Made by a program: the position numbers and the translations under genes
Part shown: positions 50,025 to 63,805 of the stretch, in pieces
Layout: each line of letters starts with the position of its first letter
Position numbering within the stretch: the stretch's first letter is position 1
Assembly (NCBI GenBank): GCA_011316305.1
Contig: SAUG01000012.1
Coordinates: 620,001-684,000, forward strand
Source of the DNA: Rusavskia elegans
Taxonomy: Eukaryota; Ascomycota; Lecanoromycetes; Teloschistales; Teloschistaceae
Reading direction: 5' to 3'
DNA: 64,000 bases
Notes under the pieces: generated by a model
The model's database searches: none
What the model saw: the letters and a program-made list of their open reading frames with translations, nothing else
What the model was told of the DNA's origin: nothing

Positions 50025-50599
50025 CTAGTAGTAATAACTTTTTAGACTATAAACGATCTAACCTTTATCCTATTATTAAAGTTTCTTTAAACCGGTTTTA
50101 CCTATCTTTATAAACGAGATTCTCTAAGCTCGAATATAAGTTTCTAAATAAAATACTCCTTCTATTTTTAGCTCGGCGCTAGTATAGAGCGAATAATAGT
50201 ATATAATAAAAATACGGCCTTTTTTAAAGTTTATATAAACCAGAAATCCTATTATAGGACCTTTTTAAACGATTTATTTACAGCTTAATTCGCTTCTATT
50301 TCTATCGTAGAAAATAACTCTCCTAGAAAAAGCGTTAGTTCCGGGAGTATTCTAGGTACTCCCGGAAATAATAATTTTTACGACAGCGATAACGAAGGTA
50401 GATTTAGTAGTAGGCGTAACCGACTCTTTAGTTATTTTTATATAAACCGTAGGAGTAGCTATACTAGCTCCGATTATTCTCGTACCCGTTATAATAGCTC
50501 TAATCTAGAACTACTAGGGCCTTCTAGTAGAAACCCTAATCCGCTATTATATAGGTCTATTTCTTCTAATATATCTAATATCTCTATAGCCTACGTAGT

Positions 50600-53500
50600 A
50601 TATAACGCCTATAATAAAAAGCCTTCTGATTTTAAAGATTATAAACGTAACTACTATATCGCCTATACCTAGCTCCGCCGCTATAAATACTACTATTTAT
50701 ATTATAGTATAATTATCGCGGACCCCGTTTTCTATAGTAATTAATACTTTATTAATAATACTAAACCGTAGTACGTTAAACAGGTTTTTAACCTAGATAA
50801 AAGCTTCTAGAAATACTTTAAAGAAGCCTTTTTAGAATAATAAAATAAGCCGAATTTTATAAAAAACGCTTTAGCTATTTAGCGTAGATTAGCCTAGAAT
50901 AGAAAACTTAGTAATATTAAAAATTACTACTCTACTTTTATTAAATTATTTATAAATATTAAGAGTAAAATTAGCGAATATACTACTTTAAAGTATTTTA
51001 TCGATTATCTAAAGCCTAATATCTAGATAGCTACCGAAAGATATCTTGCTTTATAATAATAAAATAGATAACTAATAAACTTTATAAATATTATAAACGC
51101 CGTAACGATATTCGAAAAGATTACTACTAAATACTATAGTAACCGGGATACTATAACTTCTTTAATAGTCGAATAATCTAGTACCGCCGAGCTTAATTCT
51201 ATAAATACTAGTAGTCGAGGCGGCAGTAGCCGAAGCCGAAATAGGCTAAGAGAAAAAGATAGATAAAAGAAATTAAATAGTACGAGCAAGTACTATAACT
51301 ATAGAAAGCCTAGCTATTATAAAAAAGATTACTAGAACGTTTATATTCCGGGATATATTTTTATAAAATAGATCTTTTCCGAAAAGAAAGGCCTATCGGC
51401 GACGGCTAATAATAGGTCGTCGGAAAATAAATAGCGTTATATATATCTAGGCGTATACATAGCGCCGATATAAAGTTTTTAATAGTAGAGGAATAGCTTA
51501 GCTTAATTAAAGTACGGATCGAGGAATTAGAAATAACCTCTAAAAGGATACCGGAAGAGGCTTTAACTGCTTCCCGCGATATAATATTATCGCTTAAAGA
51601 TATATAGGATAGTAAACGACTTTTATATATAGATTAAATACTAGGCTTTAATAGATAGATACGGTTTAATCTAGAAATTAGTAGAAATCGCCTCGAAGTT
51701 TTTACTAATTTAGATACTACTAACTACTTTATCGCTAGGCGTATTATTAATCTCCTAGAATTAAAGTTTTAGTAGTTATCGGATAGAATATAGTTTAAAG
51801 GCGGTAAAACTATAGATATTTTAAAAGCGATAGAGCTTTTATAGTTTTATAGAGTTTTTTCTACTATTACTCTTTATATAGTATTAGATATAAACTATAA
51901 TCTAATTTTTAGGAAAGACTTCTAAAAGTAGTATAACTTAGTATCTAATTATAATATTCTAGAAGTACGAATTTAGAAAAATAGAATTATATATCGGCTA
52001 TATAGCGTTTCGAATATATATCGTTTATAACTTTTTAAAAATATCCTAACCGAGTTTTCCGAAATTAACTTTAGAAGATTCGAATAACTTATTAAAAAAG
52101 GTATATAGGTCTATCTATATATTATATAAAACGAACCTAATTTTCCGGAATAATTTAACCCGGTCTAGAAAACGATAGGCTATATAGAACTAGATAGAGT
52201 TTTCGGCCTAAAACTTCTAAATTATCTTTAAAATAACCTTCTAATAAAACTACTATCGGAAAGGCTATTAAATTATAAAATTAGAACCGATAATATTTAA
52301 TCTATTAATTAAATTTATTATAGCTTATCTTTTAAATAAAACGAGGAATAGAAGTATTAGATTAAATATTTTACCGAACGAGGATTAATTCGACTAAATT
52401 AATTTCTTTAGAGCGCGCCCGTTCTTTTTATTAAAAAAAAGGACGGTAGCTAGTATATATATATCGACTACTAGGGCTTTAATAATATAACTATAAAAAA
52501 TAGGTATCTATTATCTAAAATTTAAAATTATCTAAATACTATTAGGATAGCGAAGTATTTTAGTAGAATTAATCTAATAAGCGGTTACTAGTAGATTAAT
52601 ATTATCGAAAAAAATAATATAAAGACGGCTTTTAATATTAAAGCTAGTAAAAATAAGTTTTTAGTTATACAATTTAGGTTAATAAACGTACCTATAATAT
52701 TTTAAACTATAATAAATAATATATTTAAACTGTTTCTCGACGATTTCGTAGTTATTTACCTCGATAATATTTTAATCTATTCGAAGAATAAAGAGGAATA
52801 TCTATAGTATATTAAAGCTATTATAGAAATACTCGAGAAAAACCAACTATTCGCGAAACCTTCGAAATATCTATTTTTCTAGAAATATATTAAATTCTGC
52901 GGGTATATCGTTAATAATAGAAAAGTCTATATAGATATAGCGAAAGTAAAAGCTATTAGAGACTAGCTACTACTATAAACGGTATATAATATACGGTTCT
53001 TTTTAGAATTATATATCTATTACCGGAGGTTTATAGAAAATTTTACTCTAATATATAAACCTCTCTATAAATTAATCCAGGGCTCGGAAGATAAAAAATA
53101 TAAACTAATTTAAATAAATTTCTTAGCTCGAAATATATACGAACTAATTAAAAATATTATAACGAGCGATAAAGTATTTATTTAGCCCGATATAATTCTA
53201 CTTTTTATTATCGAAACGAATACTTCCGATTTTAAATAGGACGCTATTCTCTATTAAATTAATACCAATAGTATTAAATAGCCTATTATTTTTAAAAATA
53301 AAGTATTTATATCTATAGAGCGTAACTACGCTATCTATAAACGAGAGCTTTTTACTATTAAGGAATCTCTATAGCGATAGCGCTGTTATATCGAAAACGG
53401 AATAACTATAATTATTAGAACAGATTATATAGATTTATAATATTTTAAAACTACTACTAAACTTTCTAGGAGGCTTATTTACTAGCTCGTAGAGTTCGGG

Positions 53501-55030
53501 GAGTATAAACTCGATATTAAATATAAACCGGATAGTAAAATAACGGTAGTAGATATTCTAAACCGAAAAAGAAATTTCTAGCTATTTACTAATAAAGTCG
53601 ATAATTATATAATTTTATTTAACGACGCTATTAGAATTTATATAGAATCCGGAACTCTATCTAATAATCCGGAAATAAAGGCTACTTTAAAAAAATATAA
53701 ATATTATTTCCGAGTTAAAGATAATATAGTATAGTATCGGAATTTACTATAAAATAGTTAGGTATCCTATATTCAAGTATAGATTTATACAACCTTTCTA
53801 GACTATATCTATAAATAATATAGTTACTATTCGTATAAGATAATAATAGATATTATTTATATAAGATAGTAGTAGCCCGAGATAAAAAAAGATATTAAAT
53901 ATTATATTAAATACTATCCCGAATATCAGTTTACTACTATCTCTCGCGATATTAAATAGGATATAATATATCCTTCTAGTATTTAGAAAGATAGATTAAA
54001 TCCTTTTAAACGCTAGAGATTTAATTTTATCGGTCCTTTACTAGAAACTAACTAGAGTAATAAATAGATTATAACTATAGTTAACTACGCTACTAGATAG
54101 CCTATAGTTTAGTCGTTTCTAAATATAATAGTAGAGGTACTGGCCGAATTTATTATCTATCGGATCTACCATAATTACGACTTTCCGAAGGAAATTATTA
54201 TTAATCGAAGTATAAACCTTTAGGTTCTAGCTATAGATAAGATATACCGCCTACTAGAAATCAAGTATCAAGATATAATATCTTATTACCTATAAATAAA
54301 TAGCGCTGTCGAGAGGTTTAATAGAGTTTTCGGGAAAATATTTACTAAGTACTATATTAAGTAGCTAAAAAAGATTTAGAATTTTTATTTAAACTAGATT
54401 CTATTTACTATACGTATTCGTATATATATAACTACTAGATTTTTACCTTTCTACTTACTTTATAGTATTAACCCGATACTATTAACTAATACTTCTAGCC
54501 CTTTTCCGGAAGAATATAATAAGAGAATCGATTCTACGCTATTTCTTTTACACGTTCGAGCTAAGATATTTAAGGATATAATAATATAAATAAAAACTAA
54601 TAAAAAGGTATAGAATTTAAAAGTAAAATATAATACTTTTATTAAAGGGGATATAGTTTTAATTAGGACTAAATAATTTTAAAAATTCGAGATTAACTAA
54701 TATAGTCTATATAAGATTATTTAAATAGAAATCTTAAATATCTATATTCTAAGACCTTTTAGTAAATTAGCTAATAAATATCTAATTAGCGGGGATTATA
54801 TAAAAAAATATTTTATAGAAGAAAATATTACTATTAGATAGAAAATACTTTATAGACGTAGAAAACTAAGGAAAGTTACCGTAGAATAACCTCTACCAGA
54901 CGGAAAGCGTAAGCGAGGAAGGCTTTATAAACTAAAGCCAGCGGAGAATCTAGATAGTAATTATTTATCTAAATTTAGGCCTGTATCTAAAAATAATCTC
55001 TATAAAAAAAGCGATAATAAGATATAAATC
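50600..55030 (+). pseudogene. gag-pol remnant of element C
   Basis: This is the best-preserved retroelement coding region in the window. A gag CCHC knuckle, RT, RNase H and integrase can be followed over 4.4 kb in the Ty3/gypsy order. It is inactivated by many TAG and TAA codons that replace Trp and Gln, and by Asp-to-Asn change in the RT active site (YLDN). Confidence 0.85.
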
Positions 55031-57010
55031 TCTAGAAAAAGGAAGAATTAATTAGATTTTTAATTTTATTTATTATTTTATATATTCGTAGATATTAAAA
55101 TATACTTAAATTTTAAATTAAATATAACGTCTTTACCTTTTATTTATTTTAAAAAAAAGTTATTCTTATTAATTTTCTATAGAGTAAAAAGTAAATAAAG
55201 ATATAAATAATTCTAAAGTAATACTAAAGCGGAGCTTTTTACTAGTTTATAGAATTATATTTAATAAAAACTTAATAATAACTTTAGATACGGTTTTTTA
55301 ATCTAGAATACGTACAATATATATTCTTTAATTAAAAGAATTTAAATCAAAAATTCGGTAAATTAGATCCTTCTATATTCTAGTATAAAGCGGAAATATA
55401 ATAGGACCGCCTTTTATAATATAATTATCGTACTTTAAATATAGCTACGCCGAAATCTAAATAACTATTTACTATTTTTTAGTTTTAGTATATCTACCGC
55501 CTTCGACGGGGCCGAAGTTCCTATTAAAAACTAGAGTAATTTTTATTAGTAAAATCGAAGTCTATATATTCGCGTTTCCTTTCGTTCTAAAACCGGTCTA
55601 TTTAATATTAAGCCGCTATATACTATACTTTAAAGGTACGTATATAGCAGGCTTTACAGCGAGCTGCGCGGGCGTTAGTAGGAATAGCCGATAAAAGTAG
55701 TATATTTTCTAGACCCGAAGGCGCTAAAGAGAAAAGAAATAATCTCTAAAAAAATATAGAATCGAGCTAAAAATCTAATTACGTATAATTAGTATCCGAT
55801 AAAAGTATATAGGTAAACGAGTTCGTAGCCTTTAATATATATAATAGAAATCTTCCTAATAGATAACTACTAGCCCTTTTTCTTTTAATTATATTCGCTA
55901 ATAAAGTTTCGGTTTAGATTATAGAAAGTTTATCTTTATATCTAGGTCTATTAGAATTATTAATAGTAGACTAAAAAAGTAAAGCTAGAAGATTAAAGTC
56001 TTTATTACTTTATAGGGAATCGGGCGGAAAAATATTACAGTTTATAATTCGCTTTAACGATAATCGACGTAGCCGTAGCGGAATAGAAGGAAGCAATATA
56101 GAATTATCGTCTATACGGCTTCTAGCTTTTATATCCGCTCGTTTTCTAGAAGATTATAGAATCTATATCCGTAATAGAAGCTCTATACCGACTATAGATT
56201 ATAATCTATATAAAAATAAATACGAATATTTACTTTAGTAGTATTTCTATAAATAGTTACTATATATACCTCCGAATTCCTATTATATATTTATATAGTA
56301 TACGAAAAGACAGATAATATCGCTAGTATAAAAGTTATAAGGTTTACTCGCTTAAATTCTATATAGCTAGAATAAAATTAGTCGCTCGAAGGGAAGTAGG
56401 TTATATATACCGGAAGAACGATTTATTTATATAAAAATAGTATTAAGCTTTTATAGATATATAATCTAGATAAATCGGCTAAGTTTACTAAAGTATTCTA
56501 TACGAATTTTAATATTTTAACGCCGGAAATTATTAGGAAGAGTAACGCTTCCCGAAACGAATTAACGGAACTATTAATATAAGTAATACTTTTATCGAAT
56601 AGTCTAATTTATAGTATTTATTACTATATAATAATAGTAATTATTTCTATAAATAATAATTACTATTTTATTAGCTCGCTATCTATTATTTTATAAAAAT
56701 CTTATAATAATTCTAACTGCCGCCGGATTAGATACGATATACTATAATAGTTATTATTACTATTATTAGAGCAGATAATCGATAACATTATTAAAAGGAA
56801 AAGCTCCGAAAGTTAAAAAGTTCGAGGTTATAGTAGTCGATATTAAACGCCCGTTAATATATTTATTTACTTCTATATAAATCGTACAAAGGTAAACTTA
56901 TACTTTTTACTTTATTTTACTCGTTATTACTAGTTATAGTTTTATTTCTATTACTATTTAGCTTTAGAGAATACTTACTTCCCCCTATATCTTATTTAGG
57001 AGGGAGAGAG
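55031..57010. other. 2-kb region between integrase and 3' LTR of element C
   Basis: This sequence is RIP-mutated but keeps more G+C than the A/B bodies (for example CTTCGACGGGGCCGAAG near 55500). No known domain could be read. It may be a long 3' untranslated region, an additional ORF, or an unrecognised insertion. Confidence 0.4.
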
Positions 57011-57225
57011 TATAGTAGTTAAAATTCTAAACTATTTAAACGGTTTAAAGGGTTATAGAATATATATCTGGATTATATAGTTATATACGAATTCGGATAC
57101 TAACTAATTCGGTTATTAATCGTAAAAGCGGGTATAGGAGCGGATATAGGCCTAGCGTGGAAATACTTATATATATAAATATCTCATTCCTCTATAGTTA
57201 TAGAAAATCAGCTTGGAATTCTACA
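57011..57225 (+). repeat. 3' LTR of element C
   Basis: This 215-bp copy now starts TA (TG mutated) and ends TTCTACA. It is followed by GTAC and then by the resumed 5' LTR of element B. Confidence 0.94.
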
Positions 57226-57671
57226 GTACTACAAATTACTAATTATTTAGTTATATTTAATATATTGATTATACTAATTATATTAATTATAAAAGATTTT
57301 ATTATCTATATAGATTCTAAATTCGACGCTTTTATAACTCGTATTTAATTTATTAGTTATCGCTATATACTGTCTTAGTAATTAGACTGGCTATTTCGAA
57401 CCAAAGTAGCGATCCGACTTCGCGATAAACGTGGCTATTACGTTTAAATTACTAGTTAAAATTAGTTTCCTTCCTAATACGGTTAGAAACTCGAACCCGG
57501 AATACGAACCCGGGTTCGAAACCCGATAAAACGGCCAATCTACTAGTAATTAAACTAATTTATTTCTAAACTAATTTAAAGTAATTATCTATTATATCTT
57601 CGTTTATAGATATATTAATTAATTTAACTAATTTTTAGAAATACCAGAATTCTTTTAGTAGTTTTATAATA
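57226..57671 (+). repeat. 5' LTR of element B, second fragment
   Basis: This is the continuation of the LTR broken at 49809. It matches 63520-63800 and contains the MITE copy at 57383-57542. It ends ATTTTTAGAAATACC ... TTTTATAATA, matching the CCTATAACA end of the 3' LTR. Confidence 0.85.
57383..57542 (-). mobile_element. MITE-like element, copy 1 (160 bp)
   Basis: The copy is 160 bp with inverted ends TAGACTGGC... and ...GGCCAATCTA. The flanking duplication is 8 bp (TTAGTAAT at 57375-57382 and CTAGTAAT at 57543-57550, one transition). It is the inverse of 59433-59592. It is unusually rich in CG and CCCGGG-type sequence for this block. The LTR of element A (about 32060) shows the uninterrupted site. 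It has no coding capacity. The 8-bp duplication fits the hAT superfamily. Confidence 0.88.
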
Positions 57672-60600
57672 CTTTAAATATCTTTAGAATATCTATCCCA
57701 GATTAATATTAAATTTCTACTCTAAATAACTCTAACTATATAGCTAAATAGTCCGAATCTAAAGGAAAAAATATCTAAATAAAAAATAATAGTAAAAATA
57801 AAAATATTTCTTCTATTAATTAACGTCTTTATAGTATTAAAATTAATAAGTCTAATAAATACTATAGAAGTTATAATAAACTAGAAAACTAGTTTATATA
57901 ATTAGATATATACTTCGTATTCTATTTTATATCTAAAGAAAAAAAAATCCTTTTTACTATATTCTATTTTCGAAGACGAATCTAGTATTAGATAAAACCT
58001 TTCCTTTATTAGTATATAGATAACGACGAAAATAATAAATATATTTTCGCGTAATTTATAAAGTTTAAAAAAGCTATTTATAAAATCTTTAAAATTTTAA
58101 ATAAAATCTAAACTATTAAATACTTAATTTAATATCTTTAGTAAAAAAATATAGTATTTAATTATACCGTATAATTTAAAAAATAGATTCTATTAATAGA
58201 ATTGAATAATAACGTTCTATAAATAATATTTAGATAAAGATTTAAAAAGCGAATAAAAAACGAATTTATATACGATAATCGAATATATAATACTCTAGAT
58301 AATCTAATTAAAATATCTATCGACTTCGATAATAAACTATATATATAAAATATAAAATAACGTTATAATAATAGACTATTAAATAATATAGGACGTTCCT
58401 CGAAATAGCTCTATAGAAAACAATATCTAAATAAAAAATAGTTAGAAAATAGTTATTTTAAATTAATATTATTAAAACTGAATTCTTTATAATAGTAACG
58501 TAAAAGAAAAAACCTTAGAGATAGTAAAAGGAATAAAAATTCTAAAACGTATTATAACTATAGTAAACCAGGCTATTTTATAAAAAAATATCGATTAAAT
58601 AAAATATAACGACGATAGCTTAACGCTATATTAAAAAAATCTAAAAACTAATAAAAAATAATTTTAAAAAACGACGATAGTAGTTTTAAACTCTAAAAAG
58701 CTAGTTTAAATGAAGAATTTATATTTATAGATTATAATAAAATACTATAGAAAGCTATAATAAATAATATTTTTCTATAAATATTAATAGAATTAACTAG
58801 AAGGAAAACCGTTTCTAGATAGTTAATTATAATAGAAGACGTTCGCCTAGTATACCTTCAGGTCCTTTATAATAAAAAACTAGTAAAAGAAAGATTTATA
58901 GTAATTTATAAATAATTTAAAAACGTTTATAAAATATATATTAATAATAAATATATAAAAAATAATAAATAGAATTAAAAAGTAAATAATATCGTCGATA
59001 TATTAGAAAAAAAACTAGAAAGTAACGCTTCTAAAGATAAAATTAAATCTAAACTGATATTATAACGGAAAAACGTAATAATAGGAAATCAATACGTACT
59101 ATTTAGTTAGATCGCCTGCTATAATAACTGCAGGGTCTACGAATCAGAAAAAGGAAAAACCGGGTAGTATTTATCAGAACTACGCCGACGCGCTTCTATA
59201 ACGTCTATTAAAATCGGAAATTATAATATTTATAACTATTTTGGATATATTATATATAGCAGATACGAATATTAAAAATAATAGTAAAAAAAGAATAAAT
59301 TTTTTAATTAGAAATTCTATAAATATATTTCGTAAATAGATTACGAAAATAGAAAATATAAAAACGTAAATAATAATTCGAGAAAAAATAAAATTTTATA
59401 ATAATAGATATATTATAAATATATAACTTTAATAGACTGACCGTTTTATCGAATTTCGAATCTAAATTCGTATTCCGGATTCGAATTTCTAATTATATTA
59501 GGAAGGAGGCTAACTTTAACTAGTAATTTAGATACAATAGCTACGTTTATCGCGAAATCGGGTCGCCACTTTGGTTCGAAGTAGCCAGTCTAAACTTTAC
59601 GGCTCGAAAAAAATAACTAAATATAGCTAGCTATATATATATATTCGAAATTAAAATATTTATCGAAACTAATAACGGATTATAGAAGATTAAAGTATTT
59701 ATCGATTTAGATATAACCGGAAATTTTGTATTAAAGGATTTAGCTAAAAAGAAAAAGTTCCTTTAAATTAAAAAAAAGGATTAATATAATTTAATAGTTA
59801 TTAATAGAAATAAAACATCGAGTAGAAATAGAAAGATTCTAGAAAAAATAATACTATTTTAAATAATAATTAATTAGTACTAAAAGAAATTTTAGTTCGA
59901 TTTTATTCGAATAGCTAGTTATAAAATCGTATTTAAAATTCTTTTAATTAAAAGATTATAATCTAATAATAGACTAGGAAAAAAGAATATTTAACTTTAA
60001 ACGATATTTTAATATAGAAAGTATCTAGTTTATACTAAAATAGTAATTTTAGATAAATAAAAAATAGAATATAAAACGCGAATTTATAGTTTCGAAAAAA
60101 AATAACTAAAAACTATTTAGATCCGATTTATTAGATACCGATATAGATTAACTAAATTAATAAAATATAAATAGAAAAAATAATTATAAATCTTTTAAAA
60201 ATTCTATACTATCTAATAAAAAGTTAATAGAAAGTCTATTAGAATAGTAGCTAGATAAATATAAAAATTAGATAAATTTATTTCGAAAAGAAATAACTAT
60301 AAAAATACTATTTAAATATTAACTATAGAATTATAAAATTAGATTTAAATTAAATAAATAATCTATATTCAAACCTATCTATCTATTATCTATAATAGAA
60401 CTTGAAATATTCTATAAATACCTGGACGAAAATTTAAAGAAGAGATTTATTAAAAAATCTTAATTACTAATAGGATATCCGATTCTTTTTATATTTAAAA
60501 AAAAAATAGAATATTCCGTTTATATATTAATTACCGAAAGCTAAACGATATTATAATTAAAAATCGATATCTATTATTAAATATTAGCGAATTTTAGAAT

Positions 60601-63406
60601 AGATTTTCTAGAATAAAATACTTTACGAAATTCGATTTTTATAAAAATTATTAACTTTATATAAATAAAAGCCGAAAAAAAATAGAAAATAGTTTTTTAT
60701 ATATAATATAAATATTATAAATATATAGTTATACTATTTAGATTTATAAATATATCGGTAATCTATTAGAATATAATTAATAATATATTTAGAAAATATC
60801 TAAATATATTTATTATCGCTTATTTTAATAATATTTTAGTTTTATTAAAAATATTTAAAGAATATAAATAATATATTAGTAAAGTTCTTAACTATCTAGA
60901 AAGGAAAAACTTTTATTTTAAATCAAAAAAATATAAATTCTATAAAATAAATTAATTTTCTAGAATTTAATATCGGATATAATAGACTATATATCGATTC
61001 TAGTTAATTAAAAGCTATTTAAAAATAGAAAATACTAATAAATATTAAAAAAGTCTAAAACTTTATCGGATTTATAAATTATAATCGAAAGTTTATAAAA
61101 AACTATTTTAAAAAAACTTTTATTCTAATAGCTTAAATAAAAGATACTATTAAATAATATTAAAGAAAAAGAAAATAATAAATATTTAAAGATTTTAAAA
61201 AAGAATATATAAAAAATCTAGTATTTAAAATATTCGATTTAAAAAAACTATTAAAAATAGAAATAGATTTATTAAATCTAGTTATAGATATATACCTTCT
61301 ATAATAATATAATAATAAATAGTATCTATTAATATATATATTAAAAAAATTAATACTAGCGGAATAAAATTATAATATTTATAATAAAGAACTACTAGCT
61401 ATAATAGCTATACTAGAATAATAGAAAATATATACTAAAAAATTACTAGAATTAATAATTTTTATAGATTATAAAAGTCTTCTATATTTTATAATAATAA
61501 AATAATTTAATAGAAAATAAATATAATAGTCTAAACTTTTCGATTAATATAAATTTAAAATATATTATATTTTAGATAAAAATAATAGAAAAATAGATAT
61601 TCTAAATCGAAAAAGTAATTATATAAAAATAAAAGAGGTTTTTAATAATAATATTTTTAAAGTTAATAAAAATAAATTATTATTAGCTAATTAATACGAA
61701 ATAAATACGACGTTATATATATTTAGAGATAACTAAAAATAGTTTTTTATTAAAAAAGAAAAACTAAAAATATTAGATAATAAAATTAATAAATATATTA
61801 AAAAATAATATTATAGAATACTATAAAAGTATTTAGATATAATAAAAATAATATAACTTTTATAATAGTATTACTAGTTTTCTAATATAAAATAACGCGT
61901 CGAAATATATATTAAAAAATATTTTAGTTATTAGTAAAATAAATATAGTATATATATTCGTTATAGAAAGATATAGTTTTAGAAACTACTAGATTTACTA
62001 TAAAAGGAAATTATATTAGACTTTATTATTAAATTTCTAAAATTAAAAGATCTAATAATAAATATAAAATACGATTCGATATTTAATATAGTAGATAGAC
62101 TTATAAAATATATTTATATAATTCTATTATAAAAAGATTTTATAGTAAAATAATTTAGATTTATAATTTTAAATTAATTAGATTTTACTTTTATTAATAA
62201 TATAATTAATATTTAATATAAAGAAATTAAATACGATAAAAGAGATACCGTTTTATATTAATAATAGGATAAATTCGAACCGATTTAAATAACCGCTACT
62301 ATATCTATTAGCAGAATTAGTTATTTAAAAAGTCGATATCTAGAAAAAAATCTATAGAAATATTTTAAAGATATAAAAATACTCGAATAATTACTAAAAT
62401 AAAAAGCGAATAATAGTACTTTAGTTAAAAAAATAAAATAAAATATACTTTTTTATAAAGAATCTAAAAATAAAGACTTTAAATAAAAAATTTAACTATA
62501 TTAAAATCGGACTATCTTTAATTAAAGAAATTAAAGAACTTTAGAATTTTAAATTCGATTTATCTAAAGATATTAAAATATATCTGGTATTTTATATATC
62601 TCTTTTAGAACTAGCCGACCCCGGAACGCTAATATAATAGATATTTAATTTCGAAATATAGAAAGAAAATATCTTTATAGTCGAAAAAATTCTATAATAA
62701 AAAGGTTAGAATTATTTAATTAAATAGAAAGATTATTCTATTTCGGAAAATATTTAAAAATCTAAAAAATATTTAGTAAACTACTAGAGAACTCTATAGC
62801 AATTCTACTAATAATAGATATCGAAATAATTTAGAAAAAATTCGATAGATTATTTAATGTACTTTAGATTTATAAAAATAAACTAAATAAAAAACTATCG
62901 AAAAAATCTAGAAATTTAAAAACTTTATATTCTTTAATACTAGATATTTCTATTATAATAACCTTTTTAGTACGTTTATCTAATAAATCTATTTTTTAGT
63001 AAAACTATATCTTTTATATAAAAGTAATATATATTTCTATCCGAGCTTTTTTTTTAAATTTTATAAACTTTTCGGATATTTTTATATAATTTTAACTTTT
63101 TATTTTTTAGATAATTCTATTCGAATTAAATTACCCGAAGATTATATTTCTATCTATAATATAGATATTTACTATATTTTCTAGATCGAATATAGATTTT
63201 ATATATCTTTTTATACTTTATTTAAATAGAATAAACTTATACTATAATATTACTAAAAAGTCTAATAAAGTCGGTAAATTTATAATAACGAATAGTACTA
63301 GATTTAAAACGATATTAGAATATAATATAAAAGAAAAAAAAGGAAAAATTTAAAATAGCGTAAAAAAAGTTAGTTTCGGGATAAAATTAAAAAAAAGAGA
63401 AAATAA
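57672..63406 (+). pseudogene. gag-pol remnant of element B
   Basis: This is collinear with the internal region of element A, and lacks both the SINE and the 619-bp insertion seen there. The gag knuckle, RT and downstream pol are recognisable but fully interrupted by stops. Confidence 0.8.
59433..59592 (+). mobile_element. MITE-like element, copy 2 (160 bp)
   Basis: This has the same length and sequence as 57383-57542 in the opposite orientation, with ends TAGACTGACC and GTAGCCAGTCTA. The duplication is 8 bp (AACTTTAA at 59425-59432 and AACTTTAC at 59593-59600). Element A shows the empty site near 33950. Confidence 0.9.
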
Positions 63407-63800
63407 TATTATAATTCTAAGCTAAATACTATACTAAATCTAGTATTTAATAATAAAAACTTTAATATATATTAAATATTTAGAGGTTATTTAGTAATTA
63501 ACATTATTTAATATTACTAATTACTAATTACTATTAAACAATATTTAGTTATTTAATTATATTTAGTATACTAATAATACTAATTAACAAAGATTTTATT
63601 ATCTATATAGATTTTAAATTCGACGTTGTTATAATTCGTATTTAATTTATTAGTTATTACTATATACTACTCTAGTAAATAAACTAATTTATTTTTATAT
63701 TAATTTAAAATAATTATCTATTATACCTCCGTTTATAGATATACCAATAAGTCCAACCAACTCTTGGAAATACCAGAGCCCTTTCGGTAGCCCTATAACA
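63407..63800 (+). repeat. 3' LTR of element B
   Basis: This 394-bp LTR is uninterrupted. It starts TATTATAA and ends CCCTATAACA, followed by the target duplication TCTAG. Its second half resembles the LTRs of element A, its first part does not. Confidence 0.9.
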
Positions 63801-63805
63801 TCTAG

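Larger units (their letters stand above)
49810..57225 (+). mobile_element. Ty3/gypsy LTR retrotransposon C (dead), nested in the 5' LTR of B
   Basis: The LTRs are 49810-50024 and 57011-57225, 215 bp each, starting TG (left) and ending CA (right). The shared duplication GTAC lies directly outside, extendable to AGTACT if the boundary is shifted by one base. The gag zinc knuckle is at about 51289-51333, reverse transcriptase at 52.0-53.0 kb (YLDN at 52755-52774, LIYSKNKEEY after it), an RNase H block (ETNTSDFK) at about 53212, and the integrase core with NFIGPL at 54018-54040. Trp codons read TAG throughout. About 2 kb between integrase and the 3' LTR has no recognised domain. Its order PR-RT-RH-IN gives Ty3/gypsy; it is a different family from A/B. 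Confidence 0.93.
49702..63800 (+). mobile_element. Ty3/gypsy LTR retrotransposon B (dead), interrupted by C
   Basis: The target duplication TCTAG lies at 49697-49701 and 63801-63805. The 3' LTR is 63407-63800 (394 bp). The 5' LTR is 49702-49809 continued at about 57226-57671, split by element C and by one MITE copy. The internal region 57672-63406 matches element A base for base along its length apart from RIP changes and insertions. It has a zinc-knuckle remnant at about 58550-58594, an RT block at about 60517-60560, and YFNN for YxDD at 60818-60838. The plus orientation is the same as A. It carries a second MITE at 59433-59592. Confidence 0.92.

Noticed and set aside
57157..57348. 63-codon open frame in the AT-rich block
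   Set aside because: It spans the end of the 3' LTR of element C and the resumed LTR of element B. Composition is Ile/Tyr-rich, as random AT-rich DNA gives.
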